Below, one piece after another: positions 26,205-34,520 of a stretch of 64,000 bases of DNA (positions are counted from its first letter, which is position 1; each line of letters begins with the position of its first letter). The translations under genes were made by a program, and so were the position numbers. The notes under the pieces are model-generated. The model was not told the origin of the DNA and searched no databases. It worked only from the letters and a program-made list of their open reading frames with translations. The stretch spans positions 91,491 to 155,490 of the forward strand of contig NZ_WQPN01000109.1 in the NCBI RefSeq assembly GCF_018785315.1. Reading direction: 5' to 3'. Source of the stretch: Clostridium sp. MCC353 (lineage in GTDB: Bacteria; Bacillota; Clostridia; Lachnospirales; Lachnospiraceae).

Positions 26205-27044
26205 CTAATATTTCCCGGGATAATAACTCTTAACGCAATCCGCCCGGTCAATCAGGATATCATGCCACGCATAATCCGCCACGAACACCCGGTAATCATT
26301 CCCATCCTCCGGTATATTCGGCTCAATATTCCCATGGTTCAAATGGCTTGCCAACGCAATATCCACCTTCCGTTCAGCCAGCTCATAACAATCCTTTATA
26401 AAAATATGAGCCAATTCCTCAGGATACCCGTTCCTCTCCAGCGCCTCCGGTTTCATGGTCGCCGCACCCAGGCCTCCGTGCATAGCGACATGAAATGTTT
26501 CACCGGTCTCTTCATCCGTATCATCAAAGAAAAATGCCGTACACCCCGGCGTATGCCCGGGAACCAGTTTTGTCTCTATGGTGAAACGCCCCAAGCTGAT
26601 CGGTTCATCATCATTAAAAAATGCATCCACTTCATATGGCAGTGTTCTCATAGGTTTAACATCATCTTTGTGAAGCTGGTGCTGCACTTCATCCTCTTTT
26701 GAAAGGTAAACTTTTGCTCCGCACATTTCTTTTAACAGCCTTACCCCATTGGTGTGGTCGCCGTGGTAATGTCCAAGCAGGATCAGCTTAATATCCTTAG
26801 GATTAAAACCCAGGCTCCAGATGGAATTTACCACCAAATGCAGATACTGTTCCATGCCCGTATCCAAAAGGATCAGGCCGTCGCCGGAATCCAGCAGATG
26901 AACGCTGACATCGTCATTGCATCCAATGCTCCACACATGGGGGGCCACTCTGAAAGGTTTCACAGTGTGTTCCCATATCTTATCCAGCTCCTGCAGAGCC
27001 CTTTTTGCCTTTACCGGCGCGTAAAAAAATCTTTTTTCTTCCAT
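26205..27044 (-). CDS. MBL-fold metallo-hydrolase
   Basis: A 279-residue metallo-beta-lactamase-fold hydrolase. H92-Y-H94-G-D96-H97 is the metal motif; VPGHTPGCTAFFF supplies the next His, and ASHLNHGN a late one. No signal peptide. AAAAGGAG precedes the ATG. It is last in a permease / enolase-superfamily / MBL operon and may hydrolyse a lactone or ester made in that pathway, analogous to the alpha/beta hydrolase in the first permease operon; inference. Confidence 0.87.
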   Translation of the reverse strand: MEEKRFFYAPVKAKRALQELDKIWEHTVKPFRVAPHVWSIGCNDDVSVHLLDSGDGLILLDTGMEQYLHLVVNSIWSLGFNPKDIKLILLGHYHGDHTNGVRLLKEMCGAKVYLSKEDEVQHQLHKDDVKPMRTLPYEVDAFFNDDEPISLGRFTIETKLVPGHTPGCTAFFFDDTDEETGETFHVAMHGGLGAATMKPEALERNGYPEELAHIFIKDCYELAERKVDIALASHLNHGNIEPNIPEDGNDYRVFVADYAWHDILIDRADCVKSYYPGKY

Positions 27045-27063
27045 TTTTCCATCTCCTTTTAAT

Positions 27064-27095
27064 CGCAGCAGTTCAGAACCGGTCTGAACTGCTGC
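27064..27095. repeat. TTCAGA-type inverted repeat
   Basis: GCAGCAGTTCAGA and CTGAACTGCTGC face each other around ACCGGT. It lies in the 57-bp gap between the MBL gene and the upstream enolase-superfamily gene, and belongs to the same repeat family as the copies at 18004 and 20767. Confidence 0.6.
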
Positions 27096-27101
27096 TATGA
27101 A

Positions 27102-28280
27102 TTACCCATAAAAATACTGAATTCCGGCCAGACAGCCGTCTTTTTCAAGCTTTTCAAAATCCACCCTGACAGGGATGCCGGGAATATCCGGGAGATACAT
27201 CTTCCCGTCTCTCAGTTCACTGTGAACACAGTAATAATCTTCCACATAATCCTGGTTCGGTTTATGAAACTCAATCAATTCCCCTTCTTTCATCAGAGTT
27301 CCGGCCAATACGCCCGGAAGATAACCCTGCCCGCTGGTAATCCGGCAGCCCTGACTCCGGCCATATTCCATCACCCTCAAAGCCTCCGCCAAGGTATAGA
27401 AAAATGGCACCGGCTGGAGAACTTTCACCCCAGAACGTATGTAGGATTTAAAGGTATCAAAAGACTTTGCGGACTCCCCCATAGCAATGGGAACGTCAAT
27501 ATTTTCCTCTTTCATCATCATTGCAAACTTGCCAATCTCGTCCATCTCCTGGGCCTGAATCGGCTCTTCGTACCATTCGATGTTATAAAAGTGGGCAGCC
27601 CGGACAAATTCCATACAGGTTTCGGCATCCCATGACTGGTTGCCGTCGACAGCAATCTTAAAGTCATCCCCCAGGGCTTTGCGGACCAGTTCCATTCTGC
27701 GCACATCCCGCTCAACATCACTAATTCCGATTTTAAACTTCGTGCCCTTAAATCCCGCCTCCTTGATTTCCAGCAGTTCCTCTACCAATTCTGTATCCGT
27801 CCGGAGCACGGAACCGCCGCCCTTGTAAACATCGCACCAGTCCCTGTCCGCTCCCAGCATCCAGTGAAGAGGAACCCCGTGTTTCCTGGCAATCAGATCA
27901 TAGATCAGCATTTCCGTCTGGTACATAGCCCCGAAAAACTGCGCCCCGGCCCTTTCTTTCCAGTAAAACAGTTTTCTCCATTCCAGATTGGTCCTGGCCT
28001 GCCCGTCCTCAAGCATCATAGGGATAAAGATCTGCCAGACCGCTGGGGAAACAAGCCCTTCCCCGCAGCAGCCCTCATCATCATATATTTTCATCCAATT
28101 GGGAAATGCCCAGTCCCGGCTCACTTTACCAGTTCCGTCTTTCCACACCTTTTCCCTTGGTTTCCTGTTAAAGCTATATAAAACCGCCTTTTTAATCCTG
28201 ATTTTATCAGGAAATGCCAAGCCCTCATTGATCTTCATTCCAATATTTTGTTCTATTATACCATCAATTTTATATATCAT
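27102..28280 (-). CDS. Enolase superfamily enzyme (mandelate racemase subgroup)
   Basis: A 392-residue barrel enzyme. GTKFKIG supplies a KxK-type general base pair, VDGNQSWD the first metal Asp, WYEEPI the second ligand and GESAKS the third; SGQGYLPG follows near the C-terminus. Differs clearly from the galactonate-dehydratase-like paralogue at 4525. Likely isomerises or dehydrates a carboxylate. AAAGGA is the ribosome site for ATG 28280. Second gene of the operon behind the permease. Substrate unknown. Confidence 0.86.
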   Translation of the reverse strand: MIYKIDGIIEQNIGMKINEGLAFPDKIRIKKAVLYSFNRKPREKVWKDGTGKVSRDWAFPNWMKIYDDEGCCGEGLVSPAVWQIFIPMMLEDGQARTNLEWRKLFYWKERAGAQFFGAMYQTEMLIYDLIARKHGVPLHWMLGADRDWCDVYKGGGSVLRTDTELVEELLEIKEAGFKGTKFKIGISDVERDVRRMELVRKALGDDFKIAVDGNQSWDAETCMEFVRAAHFYNIEWYEEPIQAQEMDEIGKFAMMMKEENIDVPIAMGESAKSFDTFKSYIRSGVKVLQPVPFFYTLAEALRVMEYGRSQGCRITSGQGYLPGVLAGTLMKEGELIEFHKPNQDYVEDYYCVHSELRDGKMYLPDIPGIPVRVDFEKLEKDGCLAGIQYFYG

Positions 28281-28391
28281 TTGATTTTTCCTTTCCAAAT
28301 GTACCCCCATCTAAATGCCGGGCCGCATATTCTCCTGTAATCCGTATCCATGTTTAAGGCAGCCTGTCCCGCTCCTTTCGCAGCGCCTCCC

Positions 28392-29663
28392 TTACAGTGG
28401 GAACATAAATGGAATCCAGATCATGAACACAATCAGATAAATGAGCCAGCAAAAGAGGCCGCCCAGCCAATACTGTTTCGTATTGTATTTTCCATGTTCA
28501 TAACCCAGCACGGTTACTGTAGATGCCATTGGAGTGCACATGGCACAATTGGAGCCAATGAGGACAGCCAGCACAAGTGCGGTAGCGCTCCATCCATTGG
28601 TTATCGCCGTAATGACAGCAATGGGGCGGAAAATATTATTCACTGCGCTGTTGGACATAAACTGGGTCAGCACAGAGGTGACGGCAAAAAATACAAACAG
28701 AACAAAGTATTTGTTGTCAGACCCACCGAGAAGGGCGTTAACTATATTTCCGATCACCTTGTCGCCTCCGGTTTTCGCCAGAGCGGTCGCCAGAGGGAGC
28801 ATGCCGACCTGAATCATGATAACGGTCAGCCCCATGTGATTCGGCACTTCTCTCGGCCCTATAATTCCGAACAGCACCATTGCCAGCGCGCCGATCAGCG
28901 GAGGGACCACATTATCACCGCCGGTCAGGGACATGAATACCAGACCTGCAATGGTGAGAACAAAAATGATGATCGCTGTCTTTTCCTGTTTTGCCGACAG
29001 GCTGGATTTCTTCTCTTCTTTGGCTTCCGCCACGTAGTCGGCTTCAATAACAGGTGCAAACCGGTGGTTAACCAACACAGCTCCTGCGGCCACGGCAATT
29101 CCAATGGGAAGTTTTGCAATCATTTGAGTAAAAAATGTGAATTCACCCGTTCCACCCAATTCAGTGATCACTTGGTTAATCATATTGTAGCCGCCTGCAT
29201 TTCCGCCCAAGGGAATCAGGCCTGCCCATACCTGGGCAATAATCGCGCAGCTCTGCATGAATTTGCTGACCGGACGGTCATTTTCCTTACATACGGTGAT
29301 GATTAATGGGATCAAAATGGTTAGAGTTGTAGTACCATTTGTAAAACAGGTTAACAGAAAAATCATGATAAAAAAACCGAACATAATTTTCGTATCGCTG
29401 GCCCCGGGTTTAATCATGCTGCGGCTCAGTTTGGAAATCAGGCTGGTTTTTGAAAGGCCGTGGGCCACCAGGAACATGGAGGCCATAAGAATAACGGATG
29501 AGTTGGTAAGCCCCGACCAGGTTTCTTTAAATGTCAGTATTCCGGACGCTTCCAGAATAATTGCCGCCATCATCGCAACCGTCGCAATACGAAATTTTCC
29601 ACTGGAAAGCAGAATAATTACCAGAAAGAACGTAAAAAATGTAAAATACATTTGCCAAGCCAT
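28392..29663 (-). CDS. SLC13/DASS-type anion permease, second copy
   Basis: A 423-residue protein with 10-12 spans. WSGLTNSSVILMASMFLVAHGLSKTSL and FTNGTTTLTILIPLIITV correspond to the first re-entrant half; MSNSAVNNIFRPIAVITAI to the second. Related to, but clearly diverged from, the protein at 2260-3555. First gene of a permease / enolase-superfamily / MBL operon downstream of a LysR gene. AAAGGAAGG is 12 bases before the ATG. Confidence 0.82.
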   Translation of the reverse strand: MAWQMYFTFFTFFLVIILLSSGKFRIATVAMMAAIILEASGILTFKETWSGLTNSSVILMASMFLVAHGLSKTSLISKLSRSMIKPGASDTKIMFGFFIMIFLLTCFTNGTTTLTILIPLIITVCKENDRPVSKFMQSCAIIAQVWAGLIPLGGNAGGYNMINQVITELGGTGEFTFFTQMIAKLPIGIAVAAGAVLVNHRFAPVIEADYVAEAKEEKKSSLSAKQEKTAIIIFVLTIAGLVFMSLTGGDNVVPPLIGALAMVLFGIIGPREVPNHMGLTVIMIQVGMLPLATALAKTGGDKVIGNIVNALLGGSDNKYFVLFVFFAVTSVLTQFMSNSAVNNIFRPIAVITAITNGWSATALVLAVLIGSNCAMCTPMASTVTVLGYEHGKYNTKQYWLGGLFCWLIYLIVFMIWIPFMFPL

Positions 29664-29691
29664 TTAATAGATACCTTCCTTTTCAAGTAAT

Positions 29692-29707
29692 ATGCACTGC
29701 GCAGTAC
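29692..29707. promoter_or_regulatory. Near-palindrome upstream of second permease operon
   Basis: TGCACTGCGCAGTACA is a 16-bp dyad with one mismatch in the gap between the LysR gene and the permease gene. It is a candidate regulator site; the assignment is tentative. Confidence 0.35.
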
Positions 29708-29786
29708 ATTGTAGATAATTTGAGTATAATGAAACCTCAGATATTTGTACACTTGGCAATTTCAATTGTATTATTCAAAATTTAAA

Positions 29787-30698
29787 TCATTCGCATTCCT
29801 TCCAATATTCCTTGGCCATATTGATAAAATCCCTGGATGCACGGCTCAGATATTTCCCTGGTTTATGCACGGCCACGACCTTCAAAATAGGATGAGAGGT
29901 TAATTTAAAGCTGATAACCCCTTCCGGAAGTTCTTTTTCGTGATATTCTTCTATCACGCTGCAGCAAAGATTCTCTTCCACCATGGACATATTCAGCAGA
30001 AATCCCCCGCTTTGAGAGTAGAGCTTGGGCGCAAATCCTGCCTGTTCGAATAAATTGGTCAGTATTGTATGGTTAATACCTGCCTGGCTGCCCAGAATAA
30101 AATACTCATCACGGAATTTACTCAAGTCAACCGTCCGCGTCCCATCAGCTTCTGTAATGACTTCCGATCTCATGGGATTATCCTTTGACATAACTAAAAT
30201 CATTTCAGCCCGTCTCAGTTCCTCAGTCACTTCCTTACCGGTCCAGGATTCGCCGATGGTCATAATTCCGAAGTCCAGGATACCGGAACCAACATCCTTT
30301 TGTATCTGCCGCCCAAATGCTTGGGAAACCTGTATCCTTATCTCCGGATAAGCCCGGTGAAACTTCTTATAAACCCATGCCATCATACGCCCGCCGGTTC
30401 CTGGCGTCACTCCGATTGTGAGCTGTTCCCGTTTAGTCTGGGCTAAATCTGAAATCCTGGCATAGGCCTCCTTTTTTATATCCAGTAATCGTTTCCCGGC
30501 CTCCACGTAAATCTCTCCGGCTTCCGTCAGCTTCCAGTTATTCCTGTTCCGGTAAAACAGCCGTGTCCCCAGCTCTTTTTCCAGGTTTAAAAGCTGCTGG
30601 TTTAACGCAGGCTGAGAAATATATAATTTTTCAGCCGCTCTGGTTATGTTCTCTTCTTGGGCAATGTTCAAAATATTTTCAATCTGCCGTAAATCCAT
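29787..30698 (-). CDS. LysR family transcriptional regulator
   Basis: A 303-residue regulator with the N-terminal winged helix (LRQIENILNIAQEENITRAAEKLYISQPALNQQLLNLE shape, residues 3-40) and an effector domain to the end. AAAAGGAG supports ATG 30698; the open frame extends upstream through unlikely sequence. Its position upstream of the permease/enolase operon in the same direction makes it the likely regulator. Confidence 0.9.
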   Translation of the reverse strand: MDLRQIENILNIAQEENITRAAEKLYISQPALNQQLLNLEKELGTRLFYRNRNNWKLTEAGEIYVEAGKRLLDIKKEAYARISDLAQTKREQLTIGVTPGTGGRMMAWVYKKFHRAYPEIRIQVSQAFGRQIQKDVGSGILDFGIMTIGESWTGKEVTEELRRAEMILVMSKDNPMRSEVITEADGTRTVDLSKFRDEYFILGSQAGINHTILTNLFEQAGFAPKLYSQSGGFLLNMSMVEENLCCSVIEEYHEKELPEGVISFKLTSHPILKVVAVHKPGKYLSRASRDFINMAKEYWKECE

Positions 30699-30805
30699 AG
30701 TCTTCTCCTTTTTGAGCGATGTACCAGACACCCGGCGGCATGGAAACTTTGCCAGGCCCGCGGTTTTCTCCGCAAAGCTGTTTATGTTTAATAAACTTAT
30801 TTGCA

Positions 30806-30826
30806 ACAGTTCAGAACCGGTTCTCA
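30806..30826. repeat. TTCAGA-type repeat at the end of the HEPN-like gene
   Basis: AACAGTTCAGAACCGGTTCT, a partial member of the inverted-repeat family. The stop codon and last codons (ENRF) of the adjacent gene lie inside it. Confidence 0.5.
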
Positions 30827-32010
30827 ACAAGCAGATCATGTACTTTATGCCTGAAAATGTATGTAACATAATCAAACAGATTGATATTAACCACAGGGGC
30901 CGCGCCCAGTATTTCATTGGGCGCATCCGGATTTAACAATGGAATGCATCTTCCGCTGTAAAATTCATTGGTCTTAGCGTATCCTTCATGCAGAAAAGAA
31001 GAACGCTGGCCGTATCCGATGTTGGATATCTCCTTTGTCAAAAACTCATTTAAATAATCGGAGCACAGGTCCTCCACTTTTTTTCTGATTTTGTATTTCA
31101 GATTCCCGCATACCGGACAGGTTTCCGCCTTTTCTGTCCCGATATTTGACAGCGGCTCCAGTACCGAAATAAGCATCGTATTTGCCATATCCACATATCC
31201 GGGTATATTATATTTAGCTTCACGCAGAATATCATCCAGCATTAATTTGCCGCAATAGGCCTCCTGGGCGGCGTTTAAAATCAGCCTGATTGTTTTTCCG
31301 TAACTATCATGATCCAGTACGATGCGGAACAGATCAAAAAAATCCGGGATCAGCTCCCCAGTGACCGGGTTTTTAGTTTCATCAAAAAAATAATCCACCC
31401 AGTCAGGGTCATAATTGGCCCATTCATTTTCTATATATTCCATATCTTTTACGATACTGTATTGATTCTTCAGTTCAAACTGAAAATTCGTATATACGCA
31501 GAGCAGATATCTCAGATAGTTAATTTTCTGCGTGGCGACATAGTTTAAATCAAACCGGCCAAAAGCTTGTACGCTGAAAATCACCTCTGTAACATTGTTT
31601 TTCCCGTCCATCGAAGCAGGCCGGACTATAATATTTTTCCTGCACATCCCGGAAAAAGAGATATCCTGGCATAAAAATGTGACCCGGATATCATAATCAG
31701 TCAAATCATCATGACATTTAACCGCTTCTTCAAGCGCCGCCGCCACAATATGGTGAGTTTTTTCATTATTGGTTGAAATATAGATATTTTGGATCAGGCC
31801 TTTGATCTCATAATCCAGCCACATTTCCCCAAATGAGCTCATCCCAACATAAATCGTGTTTCCGGTTCTGAACGGCTGGAAATGCCATGCGACTTTGATT
31901 TCCTTAGATATCTCGTTGTAGAATTTGCGGAGGAATCGATTGCTTTCTTTTATGCTTGAAACAGAAACTTTTTGCTTGATGTCGGCATCTTTCCATGGGA
32001 TATCGGACAT
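30811..32010 (-). CDS. Unknown protein with HEPN-like Rx4H motif and zinc pair
   Basis: A 399-residue soluble protein; I recognise no family with certainty. The first ~180 residues look beta-rich (VAWHFQPFRTGNTIYVGMSSFGEMWLDYEIKG). Residues 200-400 are mostly alpha-helical. CPVC at 298-301 may bind zinc with another pair. R336-SSFL-H341, in GQRSSFLHEG, fits the Rx4-6H active-site motif of HEPN ribonucleases, and the surroundings resemble ApeA/HEPN-type C-termini found in defence proteins. The ribosome site is weak (GCGAG). It lies directly left of an integrated mobile element. The HEPN call is inference from one motif. Confidence 0.6.
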   Translation of the reverse strand: MSDIPWKDADIKQKVSVSSIKESNRFLRKFYNEISKEIKVAWHFQPFRTGNTIYVGMSSFGEMWLDYEIKGLIQNIYISTNNEKTHHIVAAALEEAVKCHDDLTDYDIRVTFLCQDISFSGMCRKNIIVRPASMDGKNNVTEVIFSVQAFGRFDLNYVATQKINYLRYLLCVYTNFQFELKNQYSIVKDMEYIENEWANYDPDWVDYFFDETKNPVTGELIPDFFDLFRIVLDHDSYGKTIRLILNAAQEAYCGKLMLDDILREAKYNIPGYVDMANTMLISVLEPLSNIGTEKAETCPVCGNLKYKIRKKVEDLCSDYLNEFLTKEISNIGYGQRSSFLHEGYAKTNEFYSGRCIPLLNPDAPNEILGAAPVVNINLFDYVTYIFRHKVHDLLVENRF

Positions 32011-32169
32011 TGGTTTTCTCGCTTTCTAAGGGGTGGATGAAGAGGAGATAAGATATTAGGTTAGCAGATCTATTATAGCAAAAATGAGTGTTAAAAAACA
32101 GTAATGGCACTCTAAAAAATTCCAATATACATCGTATTTTAAAGCAAATGGTTAATAATAACTTTAGGT

Positions 32170-32189
32170 CAGTTTACAAGGAACTACAC
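32170..32189 (+). repeat. Left terminal inverted repeat of the mobilizable element
   Basis: Matches the complement of 39764-39783 at 19 of 20 positions (the difference is GGAAC versus GGGAC). The left boundary of the element is placed here. Confidence 0.8.
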
Positions 32190-32302
32190 GCAGACCGTGA
32201 AACGGGCTGCTGACAACAAACGGCGCTATGCTCCCGGCTGGGTGCATAGCACCTGTTTGTTGCGGGGGTTTCCAAAGGGGGCAGCGCCCCATTTGGCACA
32301 CG

Positions 32303-32335
32303 ACTTTGCGGAGCAAAGTGTAGTGTGTTATACGC
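32303..32335 (+). other. oriT: Origin of transfer of the pMV158/MobV type
   Basis: A hairpin ACTTTGC (32303-32309) / GCAAAGT (32313-32319) is followed by GTAGTGTG^TTATAC, the same arrangement as the pMV158 oriT, in which MobM nicks TAGTGTG/TTA. The predicted nick is between 32327 and 32328. A MobV relaxase is encoded at 36984. The rest of 32190-32780 shows no gene I can support. Confidence 0.78.
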
Positions 32336-32780
32336 TCTGTCGGCGTTGCCCTGAAAATACCGTTGCCGCCGGGGAGGGCAAGGGCATTTGACGCGGCAGG
32401 AAAGCAGGGCTTTGTTTGGGGCTGGTAAGCCGGAAACAAAGGGCTGATTTCAGCAGCAGACAGGGCGTATTATGAAAGCCCCCGTCCCTCGTCCTCCGCC
32501 CCCGGCCTATGGGACAAAAAGTCCCAAAGCTCTGGACACCGTGACCAGATGTGTGGCCACACTCCGGGAAAAGTAGCAGGACGGCAGGAAACCGTCAAGG
32601 CTGAAATGAATGGGCTGACGCCCGGCCTTGACCGTTCCCCGCCGCCCCGCTGGATGGGTGGACAAGGTGGCCAATCCCTAAAAGTGTTTGGCCGCACTCG
32701 TTCATTTTGGGGCCTTTCTTCTCCCAAAATTGAAATGGGCGGGAAAGCCCTAAAATGGCTTTCCCGCCTTGATTACCCAT

Positions 32781-32863
32781 TAGCAAAGACGGGCGAGACT
32801 GTCAACGGCGGCGCTGAAAGCGCCGTTCATCTTGACCGTTGACTGGCTCGCCTGGCTTTGCTA
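32781..32863. repeat. Long imperfect hairpin in the element's non-coding region
   Basis: TAGCAAAGACGGGCGAG...and CTCGCCTGGCTTTGCTA at the outside, TCAACGG/CCGTTGA further in, and GGCGCT-GAA-AGCGCC inside: an ~83-bp nested hairpin. It could serve replication (near a RepA_N-like gene's element) or recombination; role unknown. Confidence 0.55.
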
Positions 32864-32912
32864 CTGCCCGTAAGAGATGGAAAAACAAGATGGAAAACAA
32901 GGTTAAAAATGG

Positions 32913-33172
32913 TTGACAAGTCTATCGGATGTGTGTTATACTGTGCGACAGTTTGAGATTGGAAGGAGGCTTACGTGTGTTAATTTGTGTACGCTAATAA
33001 GCAATAAAAAGTAGAAGTACCTTTCCACATGATGGTGGGCTTTTTTTGCGTGCGTATGCAAAGGAACACGTAGGTTTGACACGAGCAGTCTTTGAACTGT
33101 ATCGTGGTGTTTTTTCGTGCTTTGTTGTTATGCAGGCGTCTGCCCTCTCTGTGGGACAACGCCTGCTTTTTA
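32913..33172 (+). promoter_or_regulatory. Promoter and attenuator leader of the mef-type gene
   Basis: TTGACA (32913-32918), 17-bp spacer, TTATAC (32936-32941), then a 280-nt leader. GGAAGGAGG near 32961 marks a possible leader-peptide site, although no ATG follows it. Two terminator-like hairpins lie before the gene: CCAC...GTGG with seven T (33025-33047) and GCAGGCGT...ACGCCTGC with TTTTTATT (33132-33172). This is the architecture of ribosome-stalling attenuation known for macrolide and tetracycline resistance genes. Confidence 0.65.
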
Positions 33173-33217
33173 TTGCAGAAACAAAGGAACAATGCAATAA
33201 AAAAGGAGGTTCGCATT

Positions 33218-34438
33218 ATGACCCAAAACAACAATTCATGGAGAAAAACTTATTTTACACTTCTTGCCGGACAAGCAATATCCTTTATTAGCAGCGGTAT
33301 TTTGCAAATGGCCATTATCTTTTATTTGGTTGCGAAAACTAATTCTGCAATCATATTGACGGCGGCAACACTGATTGGATTTTTGCCGCAAGCCTGTTTA
33401 GGCCCGTTTGCAGGTGCTTTTGTTGACCGGCACAGCCGTAAAAGCGTAATGATTGGTGCGGATTTGATAATTGCCGCCGCTGGCGGTATTCTGGCGCTGG
33501 TGGCGTTTTACATGGAATTGCCCGTATGGTCTATTATGGTTGTCCTGTTAATCCGAAGTGCGGGAACTGCTTTTCATTCTCCAGCATTCAGCGCAGCAAC
33601 ACCTATGATTGTGCCAAAAGAGGAACTTACAAAATGCGCTGGTTACACGCAGACCATGCAAGCAGTAAGTGCGATTATCAGTCCAGCTGCCGCAGCGTTT
33701 TTATATGCTGTTTGGCCTCTTAATGCAATTATATTGTTAGATATTGTGGGTGCAATCCTTGCCTGTGTGACTGTTGCGATTTCGTCCATACCAACGCCTG
33801 AACTATGTCCAGAAACGAAAAGACAACAGTTTTTACAGGATATGAAAGAGGGGTATGTGGTATTAAAGCAAAACAGGGGCCTCTTTGCTCTGCTCTGGAT
33901 TGGTGTAATTTATATGTTCTTTTATATGCCAATCAGTACGCTTTTTCCTCTCATCTGTATGTCATACTTCAAAGGAACACCGGCCCATGCCTCTGCCGCT
34001 GAAATTGCTTTTGCGGTTGGTATGCTGCTTGGCGGAGTCATTCTGAGCATTTGGGGCGGTTTTAAGAAACGGCGGTACACCATCGGTCTTTCCGTTCTCC
34101 TGATGGGCGTTAGCAATATGCTCTCCGGGCTTTTGCCGCCAGACGCATTTCTTGTCTTTGTTGTGTGCTGTACTGTTATGGGAATTTCCGCTCCATTTTA
34201 CGGTGTGCAAAATGCGATTTTTCAAGAAACGGTCAAACCAGAATATCTGGGGAGAGTTTTTTCTCTACTGACAAGCGCCGCTTCCCTCGCCATGCCGTTT
34301 GGCCTTGTCATTTCCGGGCCTCTGGCGGAGCGGCTGGGAGTTGAGAAATGGTTTGTCATTTGCGGAATTGGCATTATCATCGTTGCGCTTGCCGTATTTT
34401 TACTACCCGGTTTGAGAGAGATTGACAATACGCAATAA
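33218..34438 (+). CDS. mef: Macrolide efflux MFS transporter, Mef family
   Basis: A 406-residue 12-span major facilitator. WRKTYFTLLAGQAISFISSGILQMAIIFY at the N-terminus, GFLPQACLGPFAGAFVDRHSRK after the third span, and MIGADLIIAAAGGILALVAF closely follow Mef(A)/Mef(E). Such pumps export 14- and 15-membered macrolides by proton antiport. AAAAGGAGG precedes ATG 33218; the frame is open upstream through the leader. No msr(D) gene follows, unlike classical mef loci. Antibiotic range cannot be told from sequence; subtype not assigned. Confidence 0.85.
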   Translation: MTQNNNSWRKTYFTLLAGQAISFISSGILQMAIIFYLVAKTNSAIILTAATLIGFLPQACLGPFAGAFVDRHSRKSVMIGADLIIAAAGGILALVAFYMELPVWSIMVVLLIRSAGTAFHSPAFSAATPMIVPKEELTKCAGYTQTMQAVSAIISPAAAAFLYAVWPLNAIILLDIVGAILACVTVAISSIPTPELCPETKRQQFLQDMKEGYVVLKQNRGLFALLWIGVIYMFFYMPISTLFPLICMSYFKGTPAHASAAEIAFAVGMLLGGVILSIWGGFKKRRYTIGLSVLLMGVSNMLSGLLPPDAFLVFVVCCTVMGISAPFYGVQNAIFQETVKPEYLGRVFSLLTSAASLAMPFGLVISGPLAERLGVEKWFVICGIGIIIVALAVFLLPGLREIDNTQ

Positions 34439-34466
34439 TCAACTGCACCTTTTTCTATTACTAAAC

Positions 34467-34520
34467 AAAATGCCTGGATGGTGGTTCTGAAAAACCAGAA
34501 CCGCCGTTCAGGCATTTTTT
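34467..34520. terminator. Bidirectional terminator between mef-type and XRE genes
   Basis: TGCCTG...CAGGCA with GGTTCTG...CAGAACC inside, A-rich on the left and seven T on the right. It closes the plus-strand efflux gene and overlaps the last bases of the convergent XRE gene. Confidence 0.8.

Noticed and set aside
28350-29306. 318-codon plus-strand open frame
   Set aside because: Antisense to the second SLC13-type permease; rich in His/Gln/Asn in a way typical of reverse-complement translation.
32164-32842. Several 60-100 codon frames on both strands in the left part of the mobilizable element
   Set aside because: They cross the terminal repeat, oriT and a long hairpin, have no ribosome sites, and show no family features.
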